Notes under the pieces: model-generated | What the model saw: only the letters and a program-made list of their open reading frames with translations | Database searches by the model: none | What the model was told of the DNA's origin: nothing | Translations under genes and position numbers: made by a program | Source: Planktothrix serta PCC 8927 | GTDB lineage: Bacteria > Cyanobacteriota > Cyanobacteriia > Cyanobacteriales > Microcoleaceae | Direction: 5' to 3' | Assembly (NCBI RefSeq): GCF_900010725.2 | Contig: NZ_LR734878.1 | Coordinates: 114,634 to 178,633, forward strand | Length of the DNA stretch: 64,000 nt | Shown here: piece by piece, positions 19,351 through 27,756 of the stretch | Layout of the letters: every line of letters starts with the position of its first letter | Position numbering within the stretch: position 1 is the first letter of the stretch

Positions 19351-19400
19351 TTCCCTATTCCCTATTCCCTCCTGTTCCCTGTTCCCTGTTCCCTGTTCCC
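19351..19400. repeat. Heptanucleotide tandem repeat (TTCCCTA / TGTTCCC)
   Basis: About seven 7-nt units, first of TTCCCTA type and then of TGTTCCC type. This is the same array as the GGGAACA runs elsewhere in the window, here in opposite orientation. It matches the short tandemly repeated repetitive class known from filamentous cyanobacteria. Confidence 0.85.
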
Positions 19401-19455
19401 TTACCAACATCTGTAGCACTAATTTAAGGATTTCATATTAGATTAAAATCAGAGA

Positions 19456-20031
19456 ATGAATTTTCGCGGACTACTTTTTATTTATATGTTACGTCAAACT
19501 TCTCTGGGCGCACTCGGTTTAGTGGTCGGTGGAATCTTAACTGTAGTAGGTTTTGCGGCTTATTTTGCTGATAATGCCACATTGAACTTAGCTGGATTTT
19601 TCTATGGTATTCCCCTATTGTTGGGAGGACTCGCCCTGAAAGCAGCAGAATTGAAGCCCATACCCTTGACTCAAGCGACATCCTCTGAGGTTCTGGCCCT
19701 CCGAGAGCAACAAGCTACAGAAACTCAAAATCAAGTTCGCCAAGATGTCACCCGTTATCGCTATGGCCAAGAAGCCCATTTATCCGATGTCTTAGAACGT
19801 CTAGGACTCAGCCCCAACCGCGAAGAACGTCCCTCCCTCCAAGGTATCCGAGAAACGATTATTGATGGGTCTTATACACTGATTTTACAGTTTTATTCTC
19901 CCTTTATGCCTCTGAACACTTGGCAACAAAAACAAGATAAAATCACTCAGTTCTTTGGCCCTGGTCTAAAAGTCGAAATCACTCAACCTCAAGAAGAACA
20001 GATTGATGTGGCTTTAATTGTAGAAGTTTAG
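19456..20031 (+). CDS. DUF2854 membrane protein (cyanobacteria/chloroplast family)
   Basis: 191 residues with two hydrophobic helices near the N-terminus (GALGLVVGGILTVVGFAAYF and LAGFFYGIPLLLGGLALKAAEL). A soluble region follows (residues about 75-190) with a DVLERLGLSP motif and a C-terminal alpha/beta part (SYTLILQFYSP...PGLKVEI). This is the pattern of the DUF2854 family, which is restricted to cyanobacteria and plastid-bearing plants. Its function is unknown. The ATG at 19456 is used; a second ATG at 19486 (MLRQTSLG) is an equally possible start. The stop codon is followed two bases later by a MITE end. Confidence 0.8.
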   Translation: MNFRGLLFIYMLRQTSLGALGLVVGGILTVVGFAAYFADNATLNLAGFFYGIPLLLGGLALKAAELKPIPLTQATSSEVLALREQQATETQNQVRQDVTRYRYGQEAHLSDVLERLGLSPNREERPSLQGIRETIIDGSYTLILQFYSPFMPLNTWQQKQDKITQFFGPGLKVEITQPQEEQIDVALIVEV

Positions 20032-20032
20032 A

Positions 20033-20156
20033 TATAGCAGAGAATAGGGAACAGGGAACAGGGAACAGGGAACAGAGAATAGGTAGGAAAAGAGGGGTGT
20101 ACAGTTTAGGTTTTAGCATCAGTCTATGTCCTAACACCCCAGGCGCGACTGCTATA
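20033..20156. mobile_element. MITE-like element with GGGAACA array (copy A)
   Basis: A 124-bp unit with inverted ends TATAGCAG and CTGCTATA. Just inside the left end are four to five GGGAACA heptamers. Read inward from the right end there is GTTAGGACATAGACTGAT followed by GCTAAAACCTAAAC. This stretch is nearly the same as in copy B (20536-20655), and the GTTAGGACA part is shared with the IS630 terminal repeat at 61717. It lies two bases after the DUF2854 stop codon. Confidence 0.7.
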
Positions 20157-20160
20157 GCTG

Positions 20161-20250
20161 TTGGTTGTTGGCTATTGGCTGTTAACAGTTAACGGTCAAC
20201 GGTCAACGGTCAACGGTCAACCGACAACCGACAACCGACAACCGACAACC
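20161..20250. repeat. Compound heptanucleotide array (AACGGTC then AACCGAC)
   Basis: Four AACGGTC units run directly into four AACCGAC units, preceded by GTTAACA units and a GGTTGTTGG stretch that is inverted relative to the end of the array. The sudden switch of unit type suggests two separate expansions side by side. No coding capacity. Confidence 0.8.
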
Positions 20251-20256
20251 AAAACC

Positions 20257-20514
20257 CTATTTTTCCAATCTAACGGCGTACCATTGCAGATATTGACCGG
20301 GGTTAAGGTTAAGGTCACAGCTTGTATTGACAAGGTGTTGAGCTTGTTCCTCCAGGGTGGTAAAGCGTTGTAAATCCTGGGGTAAATTGTCTTGAGATTC
20401 TGATAAAACGGATTTGAGCTTTTCGAGGAGTTCTGCAACCGTCATAAACTGTTCGGGTTGATGAGTTTCTAGTACCACAAAGGTATCCTCATCGTACATT
20501 AGCGCATCTGGCAT
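20257..20514 (-). CDS. Probable CRR7-like protein (chlororespiratory reduction 7 family)
   Basis: 85 residues. The layout is MPDALMYDEDTFVVLE, PEQFMTVAELLEKLKSVL, LPQDLQRFTTLEEQAQHLV, and the C-terminal GQYLQWYAVRLEK. This resembles cyanobacterial homologues of plant CRR7, a stromal protein needed for NDH-1 assembly in chloroplasts. The assignment is from memory of the family pattern and should be checked. The protein is soluble and acidic without a signal. Its 3' end lies beside a repeat array and its 5' end beside MITE copy B. Confidence 0.6.
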   Translation of the reverse strand: MPDALMYDEDTFVVLETHQPEQFMTVAELLEKLKSVLSESQDNLPQDLQRFTTLEEQAQHLVNTSCDLNLNPGQYLQWYAVRLEK

Positions 20515-20852
20515 AGTAGTTTTCTCTCAAACTGTTATAGCAGGGAACAGGGAACAGGGAACAGGGAACAGGGAACAGGGAACACCGGAGGAAAAGATTT
20601 AACCGTCTAGGTTTCAGTATCAGTCTATATCCTAACTGCCTTGACGGTTGCTATAAATAATCATTCTCTCTCAAGCCGGAGACGGCCATAATACGGGACA
20701 ATTGTGACTATCCCCATGTTACGATCAAATTTAATACCGATAATTCCGACCGAATTACTGGGGATTGAAAACAATCGGGTTGAACTGGGGTTGAGTACAA
20801 CCCAACCGTTGAACCCGTAAAGGTTTTTTATTGAAATAGGTATCAGAAGCTC
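20515..20852. other. Intergenic region upstream of sir, carries a MITE
   Basis: A 338-bp gap between the divergent CRR7-like and sir genes. It contains the MITE at 20536-20655 and then about 195 bp of ordinary sequence that must hold the sir promoter. I do not see a clear NtcA or CysR-type operator or a riboswitch. Confidence 0.55.
20536..20655. mobile_element. MITE-like element with GGGAACA array (copy B)
   Basis: A 120-bp unit with ends TATAGCAG and TGCTATA, and six GGGAACA heptamers just inside the left end. Inward from the right end are GTTAGGATATAGACTGAT and ACTGAAACCTAGAC. It aligns with copy A across about 30 bp with only a few differences. Confidence 0.7.
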
Positions 20853-22847
20853 ATGACTCTATCCGAAACACCTCCCAAAGTTAGTAAACCCTCAAAAGTA
20901 GAAGGGCTGAAAGAACGCAGCAATTTCTTGCGGGAACCCCTGGCTACAGAATTGTTGAATGAGTTGAACTACTTCTCAGAGGATGCGATTCAAATTCTCA
21001 AGTTTCACGGCTCCTATCAACAGGATAACCGAGATAATCGAGTTAAGGGGCAGGAAAAAGACTATGGAATGATGCTGCGAACCCGCAGTCCTGGGGGGTT
21101 TATTCCACCTCAACTGTATTTAACCCTGGATAGCTTATCCGATGAATATGGCAACCATACAATTCGGGCTACCACTCGTCAAGGGTTCCAGTTACACGGA
21201 GTTTTAAAGAAAAATATTAAGACGGTTTTGGCTTCTATTGTTAAGAATATGGGGTCAACTTTAGGGGCTTGCGGCGATATTAACCGCAATGTTTTAGCAC
21301 CTCCGGCTCCTTATAAAAATCGCTCTGATTATCAATATGCCCGGACTTATGCGAATAATATTGCTGATCTGCTCACTCCTCAAGCTGGAGCCTATTATGA
21401 AATCTGGTTAGATGGGGAAAAAGTGATTACCGCCGAAGAAGATCCAGAGGTAAAAGCCGCCCGTCTTCGTAATACAAATGGTACGAATTGTACCGACTCC
21501 CCAGAACCAATTTATGGCACTTATTATCTGCCCCGCAAGTTCAAATGTGCGGTAACAGTTCCAGGGGATAATTCCCTTGATATCTATATCCAAGATTTGG
21601 GTTTAGTGGTGATTACTAATGCGGCGGGAGAGTTAGAAGGGTTTAATATTTTAGTCGGAGGAGGCTTAGGACGGACTCATAATAAAGAAGAAACCTTTGC
21701 TCGTATTGCCGATGAAATTGGCTATGTTGATAAAGAGGATATTTATGATGCGGTAAAAGCCATTGTAGCCACTCAACGGGATTATGGCGATCGCAGCAAC
21801 CGACGTCACGCCAGAATGAAATATTTAATTCATGATTGGGGTGTGGATCAATTTCGGGAAAAAGTCGAAGAATATTTCGGAAAATCCTTTAAACCTTTTA
21901 AACCTTTACCTGCTTGGAATTATCAAGATTATTTAGGATGGCATGAACAAGGGGATGGCAAATTATTCCTGGGAATTTCTATTGAAAATGGTCGGATTAA
22001 AGATGAGGGAAATTTCCGCCTGAAAACCGTTTTACGCCAAATTGTAGAACAGTTTCAAATCCCGATGTTAGTCACGGCCAGTCAAAATGTGATTCTGTAT
22101 GAGATTTCCCCAGAAGTTCAGCCCAAAATTCAAACCCTGCTCAAAGAACATGGGATTAAAACCGAAACGGAAATTGACCCCCTAGAACGCTATTCTATGG
22201 CGTGTCCGGCGTTCCCGACCTGTGGATTAGCAATTACAGAATCAGAACGGGTCATCCCTAGTCTATTGGGACGGATTCGGGTATTGTTGGACAGTGTAGG
22301 TTTGCAACAAGAGCATTTTGTTATTCGGATGACGGGATGCCCTAATGGTTGCGCGAGACCCTACATGGCGGAGTTAGGCTTTGTTGGGATTGTCCCCGAT
22401 ACCTATCAAATTTGGCTAGGTGGCTCTCCTAATCAGACACGATTGGCTCAACCGTTTGTGGATCGGTTATCGGTTCACGATCTCGAAACTTTTCTGACTC
22501 CGATCTTAGTTTATTTTAAACAGGATCGGAAACCTGGGGAGAGTTTTGGGGATTTTTGCTATCGTGTCGGCTTTGATGCGCTTCGCCAGTTTATAACCTC
22601 TTACTCAACGACGGCCTCAATGAACATTGAAACTCAAGAAGCACCTGTTTTTACAGGTGGCCAGACCTTACCAGAGATTAGCGATTCTGATACCCCCCTA
22701 GATCCGAGCAAAATCCGGCATCGGGTTAGTGTTCGGGATTCCATTTATAATCAGTTAAAAGCTGAATCTAAACGTTTGGGGAAACCAGTGGTTGAGTTAG
22801 CCACTCAAGCAATTGAAGAATATTTAGAAAAACTGAAAGTCCTGTAG
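20853..22847 (+). CDS. sir: Ferredoxin-dependent sulfite reductase with RHH-like C-terminal tail
   Basis: 664 residues. The siroheme/4Fe-4S ligands are present as C-x5-C (ACPAFPTCG) and C-x3-C ([10 protein letters not shown]). The two ferrodoxin-like halves and the [12 protein letters not shown] motif are typical of the plant/cyanobacterial enzyme, which reduces sulfite to sulfide with six electrons from ferredoxin. The core ends near residue 585. After an acidic linker, residues 622-664 ([19 protein letters not shown], then [21 protein letters not shown]) look like a ribbon-helix-helix strand-helix-helix unit. It is a monocistronic gene followed after 63 bp by rsmE. Confidence 0.92.
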   Translation: MTLSETPPKVSKPSKVEGLKERSNFLREPLATELLNELNYFSEDAIQILKFHGSYQQDNRDNRVKGQEKDYGMMLRTRSPGGFIPPQLYLTLDSLSDEYGNHTIRATTRQGFQLHGVLKKNIKTVLASIVKNMGSTLGACGDINRNVLAPPAPYKNRSDYQYARTYANNIADLLTPQAGAYYEIWLDGEKVITAEEDPEVKAARLRNTNGTNCTDSPEPIYGTYYLPRKFKCAVTVPGDNSLDIYIQDLGLVVITNAAGELEGFNILVGGGLGRTHNKEETFARIADEIGYVDKEDIYDAVKAIVATQRDYGDRSNRRHARMKYLIHDWGVDQFREKVEEYFGKSFKPFKPLPAWNYQDYLGWHEQGDGKLFLGISIENGRIKDEGNFRLKTVLRQIVEQFQIPMLVTASQNVILYEISPEVQPKIQTLLKEHGIKTETEIDPLERYSMACPAFPTCGLAITESERVIPSLLGRIRVLLDSVGLQQEHFVIRMTGCPNGCARPYMAELGFVGIVPDTYQIWLGGSPNQTRLAQPFVDRLSVHDLETFLTPILVYFKQDRKPGESFGDFCYRVGFDALRQFITSYSTTASMNIETQEAPVFTGGQTLPEISDSDTPLDPSKIRHRVSVRDSIYNQLKAESKRLGKPVVELATQAIEEYLEKLKVL

Positions 22848-22910
22848 TTAGGTTGAACTGGAAGGATTTTAGGTTAGAGTATCTAACCGAGTCTTTAATC
22901 CGTTTTACCG

Positions 22911-23687
22911 ATGGTTCAACTTCAACGCCTTGCGATCGCTCCTGAACAAATTCAAAACGAACACCTAGATTTAACGGCTGAACAACAGCATTATTTGGGT
23001 CGAGTGTTACGGTTGAAACAGGGCGATCGCTTTATTATTATTCAGGATAAGGGTCAATGGTGGATAGCAGAATTAATTGTTAATTTACCTGCGGCTTCTC
23101 CCCAAGCTAAATTAATAGAAATTGTCTCCATTCAGACCGAATTACCCCTAGAAATTATATTAATAGTAGCGTTACCCAAAGGGGATGGATTTGAGGAGAT
23201 TGTGCGCTGTTGTACAGAGTTAGGCGTAACCCAATTTATTCCGGTTATTAGTGCGAGAACAATGTTAAAACCCAGTTCTCAAAAAGTGGAACGGTGGCGA
23301 AGAATTGCTACGGAAGCGACGGAACAATCAGAACGTCAAATTGTCCCGACTATTGGTGATCCGGTTTCGTTTAAATCCGGTTTATTGACCGTTCAATCTG
23401 GTTATCAATATATTTGTGAAGCTAGGGGAAATTATCAATCTTTAATGCAAGAATTAATATCATTTGAAACTGGAGAAATACCGAATAAAATGATCATCGC
23501 AACGGGGCCAGAAGGGGGATGGACGCAGGAAGAAATAGAAGATGCGATCGCCGCAGAATTTCAACCTGTTTCGTTAGGGAAACGAATTTTAAGGGCTGTT
23601 ACAGCGCCAATTGTAGCCGTTTCTCAAATTGTGGGAATCATAGAAATAGGGAACAGGGAACAGGGAACAGGGAACAGTAAGCCGTGA
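22911..23687 (+). CDS. rsmE: 16S rRNA (uracil-1498-N3)-methyltransferase RsmE
   Basis: 258 residues of the SPOUT-type RsmE family. The N-terminal PUA-like part contains QQHYLGRVLRLKQGDRFIIIQ. The SPOUT knot has ALPKGDGFEEIVRCCTELGVTQFIP, RWRRIATEATEQSERQIVP, IATGPEGGWTQEE and SLGKRILRAVTAPIVAV. It methylates U1498 of 16S rRNA. The last 14 or so codons (IGNREQGTGNSKP) are encoded by GGGAACA heptamers of a repeat element, which also supplies the TGA stop; the natural end was probably near GII. Confidence 0.9.
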   Translation: MVQLQRLAIAPEQIQNEHLDLTAEQQHYLGRVLRLKQGDRFIIIQDKGQWWIAELIVNLPAASPQAKLIEIVSIQTELPLEIILIVALPKGDGFEEIVRCCTELGVTQFIPVISARTMLKPSSQKVERWRRIATEATEQSERQIVPTIGDPVSFKSGLLTVQSGYQYICEARGNYQSLMQELISFETGEIPNKMIIATGPEGGWTQEEIEDAIAAEFQPVSLGKRILRAVTAPIVAVSQIVGIIEIGNREQGTGNSKP

Positions 23688-23769
23688 ATGAGTTTGAGGA
23701 TTTAGTAGAGACGTTGTATGCAACGTCTCTACATGGCTCGTCTGTACAACTGTAATGCGTAGTGCTATA
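23640..23769. mobile_element. Repeat element with GGGAACA array and internal palindrome (copy E)
   Basis: This overlaps the end of rsmE. Four GGGAACA units are followed by GTAAGCCGTGA, GAGGATTTAG, a palindrome, and the right end ACTGTAATGCGTAGTGCTATA, which matches copies C and D. The left TATAGC end is not clear (ATAGAAATAG). A 12-bp-arm palindrome (GTAGAGACGTTG / CAACGTCTCTAC, 23705-23732) sits inside and may be a later insertion. Confidence 0.6.
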
Positions 23770-23781
23770 TGAATTATGGAA

Positions 23782-25773
23782 TTAATGCAGGTAGGTATAA
23801 CGTCTCAAACTGCGTTCATAGTTTTGTAATAGCAGTTGAGATTCTTCTAAACTAATCCGTTTTTGTTCTAAGGCTTGTTCAGTTTGGCGACGAATACTTT
23901 CAATTAAATCCTCCGTATCATACTGTACATAACCTAATACTTCGTTCATCGTATCCCCTTTAATTACAGATTCAATTTGATACCCTTGGGGAGTTAATTT
24001 GATATGAACAACGTTAGTATTACCAAATAAATTATGTAGATTTCCCATAATTTCTTGATACGCTCCCGCTAAGAACATTCCCAAATAATAGGGTTGTTTT
24101 TCCTGGGGAGTTTGAGCCGAATTTGTGGGATGTTCTAAAGAATGTAATTCTAAAACATATTTCACATCGCGTAAATCAATAAATTGATCAATTTTGCCAT
24201 CACTATCACAGGTTAAATCCGCTAAAGTTGCCCGTTTTGTGGGTTCTTCATCTAAGCGATGAATGGGAAGAATGGGGAATAATTGATCAATAGCCCAGGT
24301 ATCTGGGGCGGATTTAAACACTGAAAGATTGACATAATAAATCGAAGCCATGATCTTTTCTAAGTCTTCTAATTCATCGGGAATATAATCAGAATTTCTG
24401 ACAATTTCTAAGATTTTTCGACAACAAGCCCAATGAAGTTTTTCAGCTTTGGCGCGATCGCTTAAACTCAAATAGCCAAACCCAAATAAACTAATGGCTT
24501 CTCCTTTAAATTGCGCCGCATCGTGATATGCTTCTTGATAGTTATCTTCATTAATTGATTGATAAGTATCATCCAAATTCCTTAAAATTAGATGATCTTT
24601 TTCAACAATAATTGGCGGTTCTCCCATCGGGATATCACTGGTTCCTAAAACATCAAAAACTAAGACCGATTGATGGGATGCGATCGCTCGTCCACTTTCA
24701 CTAATTAATGTTGGAACCGCTAATTTTCGCTCCTCACAAGCCTCTTTAACCTCGGCTACAACGTCATTCGCATAATTCTGCATATTGTAGTTTTTAGAGG
24801 CGTGGAAATTGGTTTTAGAGCCATCATAATCAACACCTAAACCTCCCCCCACATCCAAATATTTCATGTTAGCCCCTAATTGAGCTAATTCTACATAAAT
24901 TTGACTCGCTTCTTGCAGGGCATCTTTCAGTACACTAATCGAAGAAATTTGAGAACCAATATGAAAATGTAACAGTTGTAAACTGTCTAACATTTCGGCT
25001 TGTTTCAGCTTTTCAACGACTTCCATAATTTCAGGAATCGTTAAGCCAAATTTAGCGCGATCGCCTGTTGATCCGCCCCAACGTCCCATGCCTTTTGTAC
25101 TCAATTTAGCTCGGACTCCGACAATGGGACGAATGCCTAATTGTTGACTCGCCGCTATGACTAAATCCACTTCTTCAATTTGTTCTAAAACAATAATCGC
25201 CGTTTGTCCTAATCGTTGGGCTAAAAGGGCGGTATTAATATATTCTTGGTCTTTATAGCCATTACAAATTAACAACGAATCAGGATTTTTTAATAAGGCT
25301 AAAGCAATTAATAATTCTGGCTTTGAACCCGCCTCTAAACCAAAATGATAAGGTTGACCAAACCGGACTAAATCTTCCAGTAAATGCCGTTCTTGATTAC
25401 ATTTAACCGGATAAACTCCCCGATAAACCCCTGGATAACTATAACGAGCGATCGCTTTAGCAAAACAAGCATTTAAGCGTTCAATTCGGTCTTCGAGAAT
25501 ATCAGGAAACCGAATTAATAACGGTAACTCAATATTGCGACTTTTGAGAGATTCAACTAATTTTAATAAATCTAAAGATCCTCCTCGGTTGGCTTTCGGG
25601 GAAACCGTGATATGACCTGCGGCATTAATGGAAAAATAAGGATCTCCCCAGCCTTGAATGCGATAGAGTTTTTCACTGTCTTCTATTGTCCAGGTTTTTT
25701 GAGCTTTTCCGTTGGGGGAGTCCGTCGAAACCTGGGGTGTTTGTGTTGTGGGGGTAAGTGCGTTGACGTCCAT
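23782..25773 (-). CDS. speA: Biosynthetic arginine decarboxylase
   Basis: 663 residues, the normal length for SpeA. It contains VYPVKCNQERHLLEDLV with the PLP-binding Lys, LEAGSKPELLIALALL, LHFHIGSQI, LDVGGGLGVDYDGS, ISESGRAIASHQSVLVFDV, and a C-terminal AGAYQEIMGNLHNLFGNTN. It decarboxylates arginine to agmatine, the first step of polyamine synthesis in cyanobacteria. It is a single gene convergent with rsmE. The start ATG at 25773 is followed by a Thr/Pro-rich stretch before the conserved part. Confidence 0.95.
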   Translation of the reverse strand: MDVNALTPTTQTPQVSTDSPNGKAQKTWTIEDSEKLYRIQGWGDPYFSINAAGHITVSPKANRGGSLDLLKLVESLKSRNIELPLLIRFPDILEDRIERLNACFAKAIARYSYPGVYRGVYPVKCNQERHLLEDLVRFGQPYHFGLEAGSKPELLIALALLKNPDSLLICNGYKDQEYINTALLAQRLGQTAIIVLEQIEEVDLVIAASQQLGIRPIVGVRAKLSTKGMGRWGGSTGDRAKFGLTIPEIMEVVEKLKQAEMLDSLQLLHFHIGSQISSISVLKDALQEASQIYVELAQLGANMKYLDVGGGLGVDYDGSKTNFHASKNYNMQNYANDVVAEVKEACEERKLAVPTLISESGRAIASHQSVLVFDVLGTSDIPMGEPPIIVEKDHLILRNLDDTYQSINEDNYQEAYHDAAQFKGEAISLFGFGYLSLSDRAKAEKLHWACCRKILEIVRNSDYIPDELEDLEKIMASIYYVNLSVFKSAPDTWAIDQLFPILPIHRLDEEPTKRATLADLTCDSDGKIDQFIDLRDVKYVLELHSLEHPTNSAQTPQEKQPYYLGMFLAGAYQEIMGNLHNLFGNTNVVHIKLTPQGYQIESVIKGDTMNEVLGYVQYDTEDLIESIRRQTEQALEQKRISLEESQLLLQNYERSLRRYTYLH

Positions 25774-25916
25774 ATTTTTTATAAGAATAGGATGGGAGTT
25801 TGAAAACGAGCGTGTCTTCAGACCTGAGATGAAAAACGACTCAGGGGAATTTATTCCCCGTGAATATTTTCCTGATTTATGTTAACATATAAACAGGTCG
25901 AAAACAGGAGATTTCC

Positions 25917-27101
25917 ATGATAGTTTTAGAATACAAAGTTAAAGGCAAGCTTGAGCAATACAAAGCGATTGATCAAGCAATTCGTACAACTCAATTCGTT
26001 CGCAATAAAGCGATTAGATATTGGATGGATAATTCCAGAGAGTTTAAAATTGATAGATTTGCCTTGAACCGATATTCCACAACTCTCAGAAAAGAATTCT
26101 CTTTTGTTAATGACCTGAATTCAACGGCAGTCCAATCCGCAGCAGAACGGGGATGGTCTGCCATTAGTCGTTTTTACGACAATTGTAAGAAAAAGATTTC
26201 TGGCAAAAAAGGATATCCTAAGTTCCAGAAAGATTGCCGTTCCGTTGAATACAAGAAATCAGGATGGAAGTTACACCCAACCAAAAGGCAAGTTACTTTT
26301 ACTGATAAAAATGGTATTGGTAAACTTAAATTGTTGGGAAAATGGGATATCCATACTTACGATGTTAAAGACATCAACCGAGTGCGATTAATTCGTCGTG
26401 CTGACGGCTATTACTGCCAGTTTTGTCTTAATATTACCGTTACCGATATTCAACCCAAAACAGGAAAGGAAATTGGACTTGATGTTGGCATTGAGTCGTT
26501 TTACACAGACTCTAACGGCTATCAAGAACCTAATCCTAAATTTCACCAGAAAGCTGAACAATCAATTAAGCAATCTCAGAGACAAATCTATAAAAAGGTT
26601 AAGGGTTCATCGGGTAGACGGAAAGCTAGAAAAGTTTACGCCAAAAAACACTTAAAAGTAAGTCGGCAACGGAATGAACACGCTAAAAGAATTGCGCGTA
26701 ACGTATGCACATCAAACGATGTAGTCGCCTACGAAGATTTAAGTGTTAAGAATTTGGTTAAAAACCACTGTTTAGCTAAATCAATTAGTGATGCCAGTTG
26801 GTATTTGTTCCGACAATGGTTAGAATATTTTGCAGCTAAATTTGATAAATTAGCAATTCCGGTTGCACCTCATTACACTTCACAGAAATGCTCTAATTGT
26901 GGGGTAATAGTGAAAAAATCTCTATCAACTCGCACCCATGTTTGTAATTGTGGATGCGAACTTCATAGAGATACAAATGCTGCAATAAATATTCTCAATC
27001 TTGGTAAACAAACTAGGGATGGGCAATCCCGAAGTAACGCTACAGGAGTTGGAATCTCTACTCTGGTTGGTGAAAACCTGCTAGAGCAAATTCTGACGTA
27101 G
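25917..27101 (+). CDS. tnpB: TnpB-family RNA-guided nuclease
   Basis: 394 residues. The RuvC-type active site appears complete: Asp189 (IGLDVGIESF), Glu273 (VAYEDLSVKN) and Asp352 (HRDTNAAINIL). A zinc ribbon lies between Glu and Asp (CSNCG, then HVCNCGC). The N-terminal LEYKVKGKLEQYKAIDQAI and FVRNKAIRYWMD segments are the usual TnpB start. The ATG at 25917 is preceded by AGGAGATTT. TnpB proteins cut DNA next to a short TAM under guidance of an omega RNA from the 3' end of the element. No stop or frameshift is seen, so the nuclease could be functional. Confidence 0.93.
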   Translation: MIVLEYKVKGKLEQYKAIDQAIRTTQFVRNKAIRYWMDNSREFKIDRFALNRYSTTLRKEFSFVNDLNSTAVQSAAERGWSAISRFYDNCKKKISGKKGYPKFQKDCRSVEYKKSGWKLHPTKRQVTFTDKNGIGKLKLLGKWDIHTYDVKDINRVRLIRRADGYYCQFCLNITVTDIQPKTGKEIGLDVGIESFYTDSNGYQEPNPKFHQKAEQSIKQSQRQIYKKVKGSSGRRKARKVYAKKHLKVSRQRNEHAKRIARNVCTSNDVVAYEDLSVKNLVKNHCLAKSISDASWYLFRQWLEYFAAKFDKLAIPVAPHYTSQKCSNCGVIVKKSLSTRTHVCNCGCELHRDTNAAINILNLGKQTRDGQSRSNATGVGISTLVGENLLEQILT

Positions 27102-27134
27102 AATGTAGAATCCCCGTCTCTTCAGAGCGGGGAG
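26990..27134 (+). ncRNA. Candidate omega RNA overlapping the tnpB 3' end
   Basis: In TnpB systems the omega RNA spans the 3' end of tnpB and the right end, with the guide just outside. Here a stem-loop GGGAT-GGGCA-ATCCC (27016-27030) lies in the last coding part, and the right-end hairpin is at 27107-27127. A homologous segment at 62815-62955 has GGGTA-GGGCA-TACCC: the same loop with swapped but still paired stem bases, which supports an RNA fold. The guide would begin at about 27134 (CTTGGCATTGACC). Confidence 0.6.
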
Positions 27135-27260
27135 TGTCAACCTTGGCATTGACCAACCATCAGACAGTGTAACGGGTTAAGTTCCCCCTTGACTAGCAAT
27201 CTGTCACCAAGGATACGGTAATCTTAATTGTGAACTTTAATGACAGTTAAGGAGATTCCC

Positions 27261-27710
27261 TTGGAACGGACATTTATTGCGATTAAACCCGATGGCGTTC
27301 AGCGTGGACTCGTGGGCGAAATTATTCGGCGTTTTGAAACCAAAGGGTTTACCCTAGTGGGGCTGAAACTGCTCATCCCCTCTCAGGAATTAGCAGAAAA
27401 ACACTATGCAGTCCACAAAGAAAGACCCTTTTTCTATAGTTTAGTGTCTTTTATTACTTCTGGCCCGATTGTGGCAATGGTCTGGGAAGGAGATGGTGTG
27501 GTGGAGTCTGCGCGTAAAATCATCGGTGCTACGAATCCGTTAAACGCTGAACCCGGAACCATTCGGGGAGATTTTGGGATCAATATTGGTCGCAATATTA
27601 TTCATGGTTCTGATGCCCTTGAAACCGCACAAAACGAAATCAGCTTATGGTTTAGTGATGCCGAATTAGCCAATTGGGAACCGACGATTAAACCTTGGTT
27701 AGTTGAATAG
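27261..27710 (+). CDS. ndk: Nucleoside diphosphate kinase
   Basis: 149 residues from a TTG start. It has the Ndk core [21 protein letters not shown] and the catalytic His in [16 protein letters not shown]. It transfers phosphate among NTPs and NDPs. An in-frame ATG at 27240 would add seven residues, but a ribosome-binding site (TAAGGAG, 27248-27254) lies between it and the TTG at correct spacing, and 149 residues is the usual family length, so the TTG is preferred. It is a single gene between the tnpB element and terC. Confidence 0.93.
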   Translation: MERTFIAIKPDGVQRGLVGEIIRRFETKGFTLVGLKLLIPSQELAEKHYAVHKERPFFYSLVSFITSGPIVAMVWEGDGVVESARKIIGATNPLNAEPGTIRGDFGINIGRNIIHGSDALETAQNEISLWFSDAELANWEPTIKPWLVE

Positions 27711-27756
27711 TTTTCTGGGTGTTAGCGGTTAACAATCAATCGTTAACCGTTAACGA

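Larger units (their letters stand above)
25806..27134 (+). mobile_element. IS200/IS605-type (IS1341-like) element, tnpB only
   Basis: Left end: a hairpin GGGGAATTTATTCCCC within GACTCAGGGG...CGTGAATA at 25839-25870. Right end: a hairpin CCCCG-T-CTCT...AGAGCGGGG at 27107-27127 followed by AGTGTCAA. Only tnpB lies between them; there is no tnpA. Exact borders cannot be fixed because IS605-type elements make no target duplication. A second pair of the same end hairpins is found in inverse orientation at 29031-29400. Confidence 0.75.

Noticed and set aside
20536-20585. GGGAACA runs as a CRISPR array
   Set aside because: Units are 7 bp with no spacers; they are tandem heptamers.
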